64,000 nt of DNA. It comes from Parvularcula sp. IMCC14364. GTDB taxonomy: Bacteria > Pseudomonadota > Alphaproteobacteria > Caulobacterales > Parvularculaceae. Positions 63,860-64,000 of the stretch are shown here, one piece after another. The notes below the pieces were generated by a model. That model was not told the DNA's origin, made no database searches, and worked only from the letters and a program-made list of their open reading frames with translations. The first letter of the stretch is position 1. Every line of letters starts with the position of its first letter. The DNA lies in the NCBI RefSeq assembly GCF_030758415.1, contig NZ_CP132334.1, forward strand, positions 1,426,001-1,490,000, read 5' to 3'. Position numbers and translations under genes: made by a program.

Positions 63860-64000
63860 CAGGCAGTCTCCCGCTGTCTGGCACTGTATGCCGTGTTGAT
63901 TTGCTCCAGCATGATGGCCCGGTCAAAGCTGTCAGTCAGGGTCCGGTCATGGCTGACAAACAGGACAGCCGCGCCAGCCCGGTCAGCTTCTTCCAGCAGG
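63859..64000 (-). CDS. ABC transporter ATP-binding protein, C-terminal part only
   Basis: The frame enters from the right edge; 46 codons are visible. LLEEADRAGAAVLFVSHDRT contains the switch His (VSHD), followed by FDRAIMLEQIN, typical of a LolD/MacB-type ATPase. It is partner of the permease that follows with a 1-nt overlap. Walker motifs lie outside the window. Confidence 0.8.
   Translation of the reverse strand, partial: LLEEADRAGAAVLFVSHDRTLTDSFDRAIMLEQINTAYSARQRETA

Overview
The window reads as chromosomal DNA of an alphaproteobacterium of moderate GC content. Supporting signs are a DksA with a single Cys instead of a zinc-binding quartet, a trmL/petABC neighbourhood, a rplY-pth-ychF block, MidA/NDUFAF7, and an exopolysaccharide locus of the XrtA/PEP-CTERM-associated type. 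I cannot place it below class level.

Layout. (1) 1-2128 is the edge of an integrated element: a partial helix-turn-helix gene, a decayed IS1182-type transposase end and a tyrosine integrase, abutting the 5' end of dusA. A perfect 19-bp inverted repeat lies between integrase and dusA. (2) 2129-10273 is housekeeping and transport: dusA, a TauE/SafE permease, a sterol-desaturase-like hydroxylase, a saccharopine-dehydrogenase-like oxidoreductase, a GST, a phosphohexomutase, a CNT nucleoside transporter and a uracil-DNA-glycosylase-like protein. (3) 10368-13408 holds two damaged genes: a TonB-dependent receptor with an in-frame TAG and a frameshifted lysozyme with a membrane tail. dksA follows. 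(4) 14134-27601 is a polysaccharide locus: a GT4-deacetylase fusion facing away from a long collinear set (sugar transferase, export lipoprotein, chain-length protein, tyrosine autokinase, outer-membrane barrel, ATPase, deacetylase, FemAB-like, glycosyltransferase). The genes match the XrtA-associated set, but no exosortase is in the window. (5) 27685-43881 is core metabolism: hemF, trmL, petABC (the bc1 complex), mtnP, a PilZ protein, ychF-pth-rplY, prs, and pgeF-midA-lgt. (6) 44068-55039 holds a siderophore receptor with a Fur-like site, a UbiK-like protein, a YbjN-like protein, proC, a GMC oxidoreductase, a class A penicillin-binding protein with a degenerate SNase-like tail, nadK, a class II aldolase, a VOC protein and a lipoprotein cytochrome c.

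(7) 55149 to about 61132 is a decayed mobilizable island in tRNA-Thr(UGT). It carries a serine recombinase that lacks its catalytic domain and whose stop codon lies inside the tRNA. Abutting it are an orphan HINT plus colicin-D-like toxin module with its immunity gene, a relaxase/MobC pair with candidate oriT structures, a SIR2-like putative defence gene, and an IS3-family scar. (8) 61145-64000 returns to chromosome: a conserved hypothetical gene and a DUF3299 / FtsX-like permease / ATPase module whose permease carries a histidine-rich loop, pointing to zinc or another metal.

The most distinctive content is island 7 (toxin, immunity, SIR2 and mobilization genes), the PBP-SNase fusion, the GT4-deacetylase fusion, and the XrtA-type locus without a visible exosortase.
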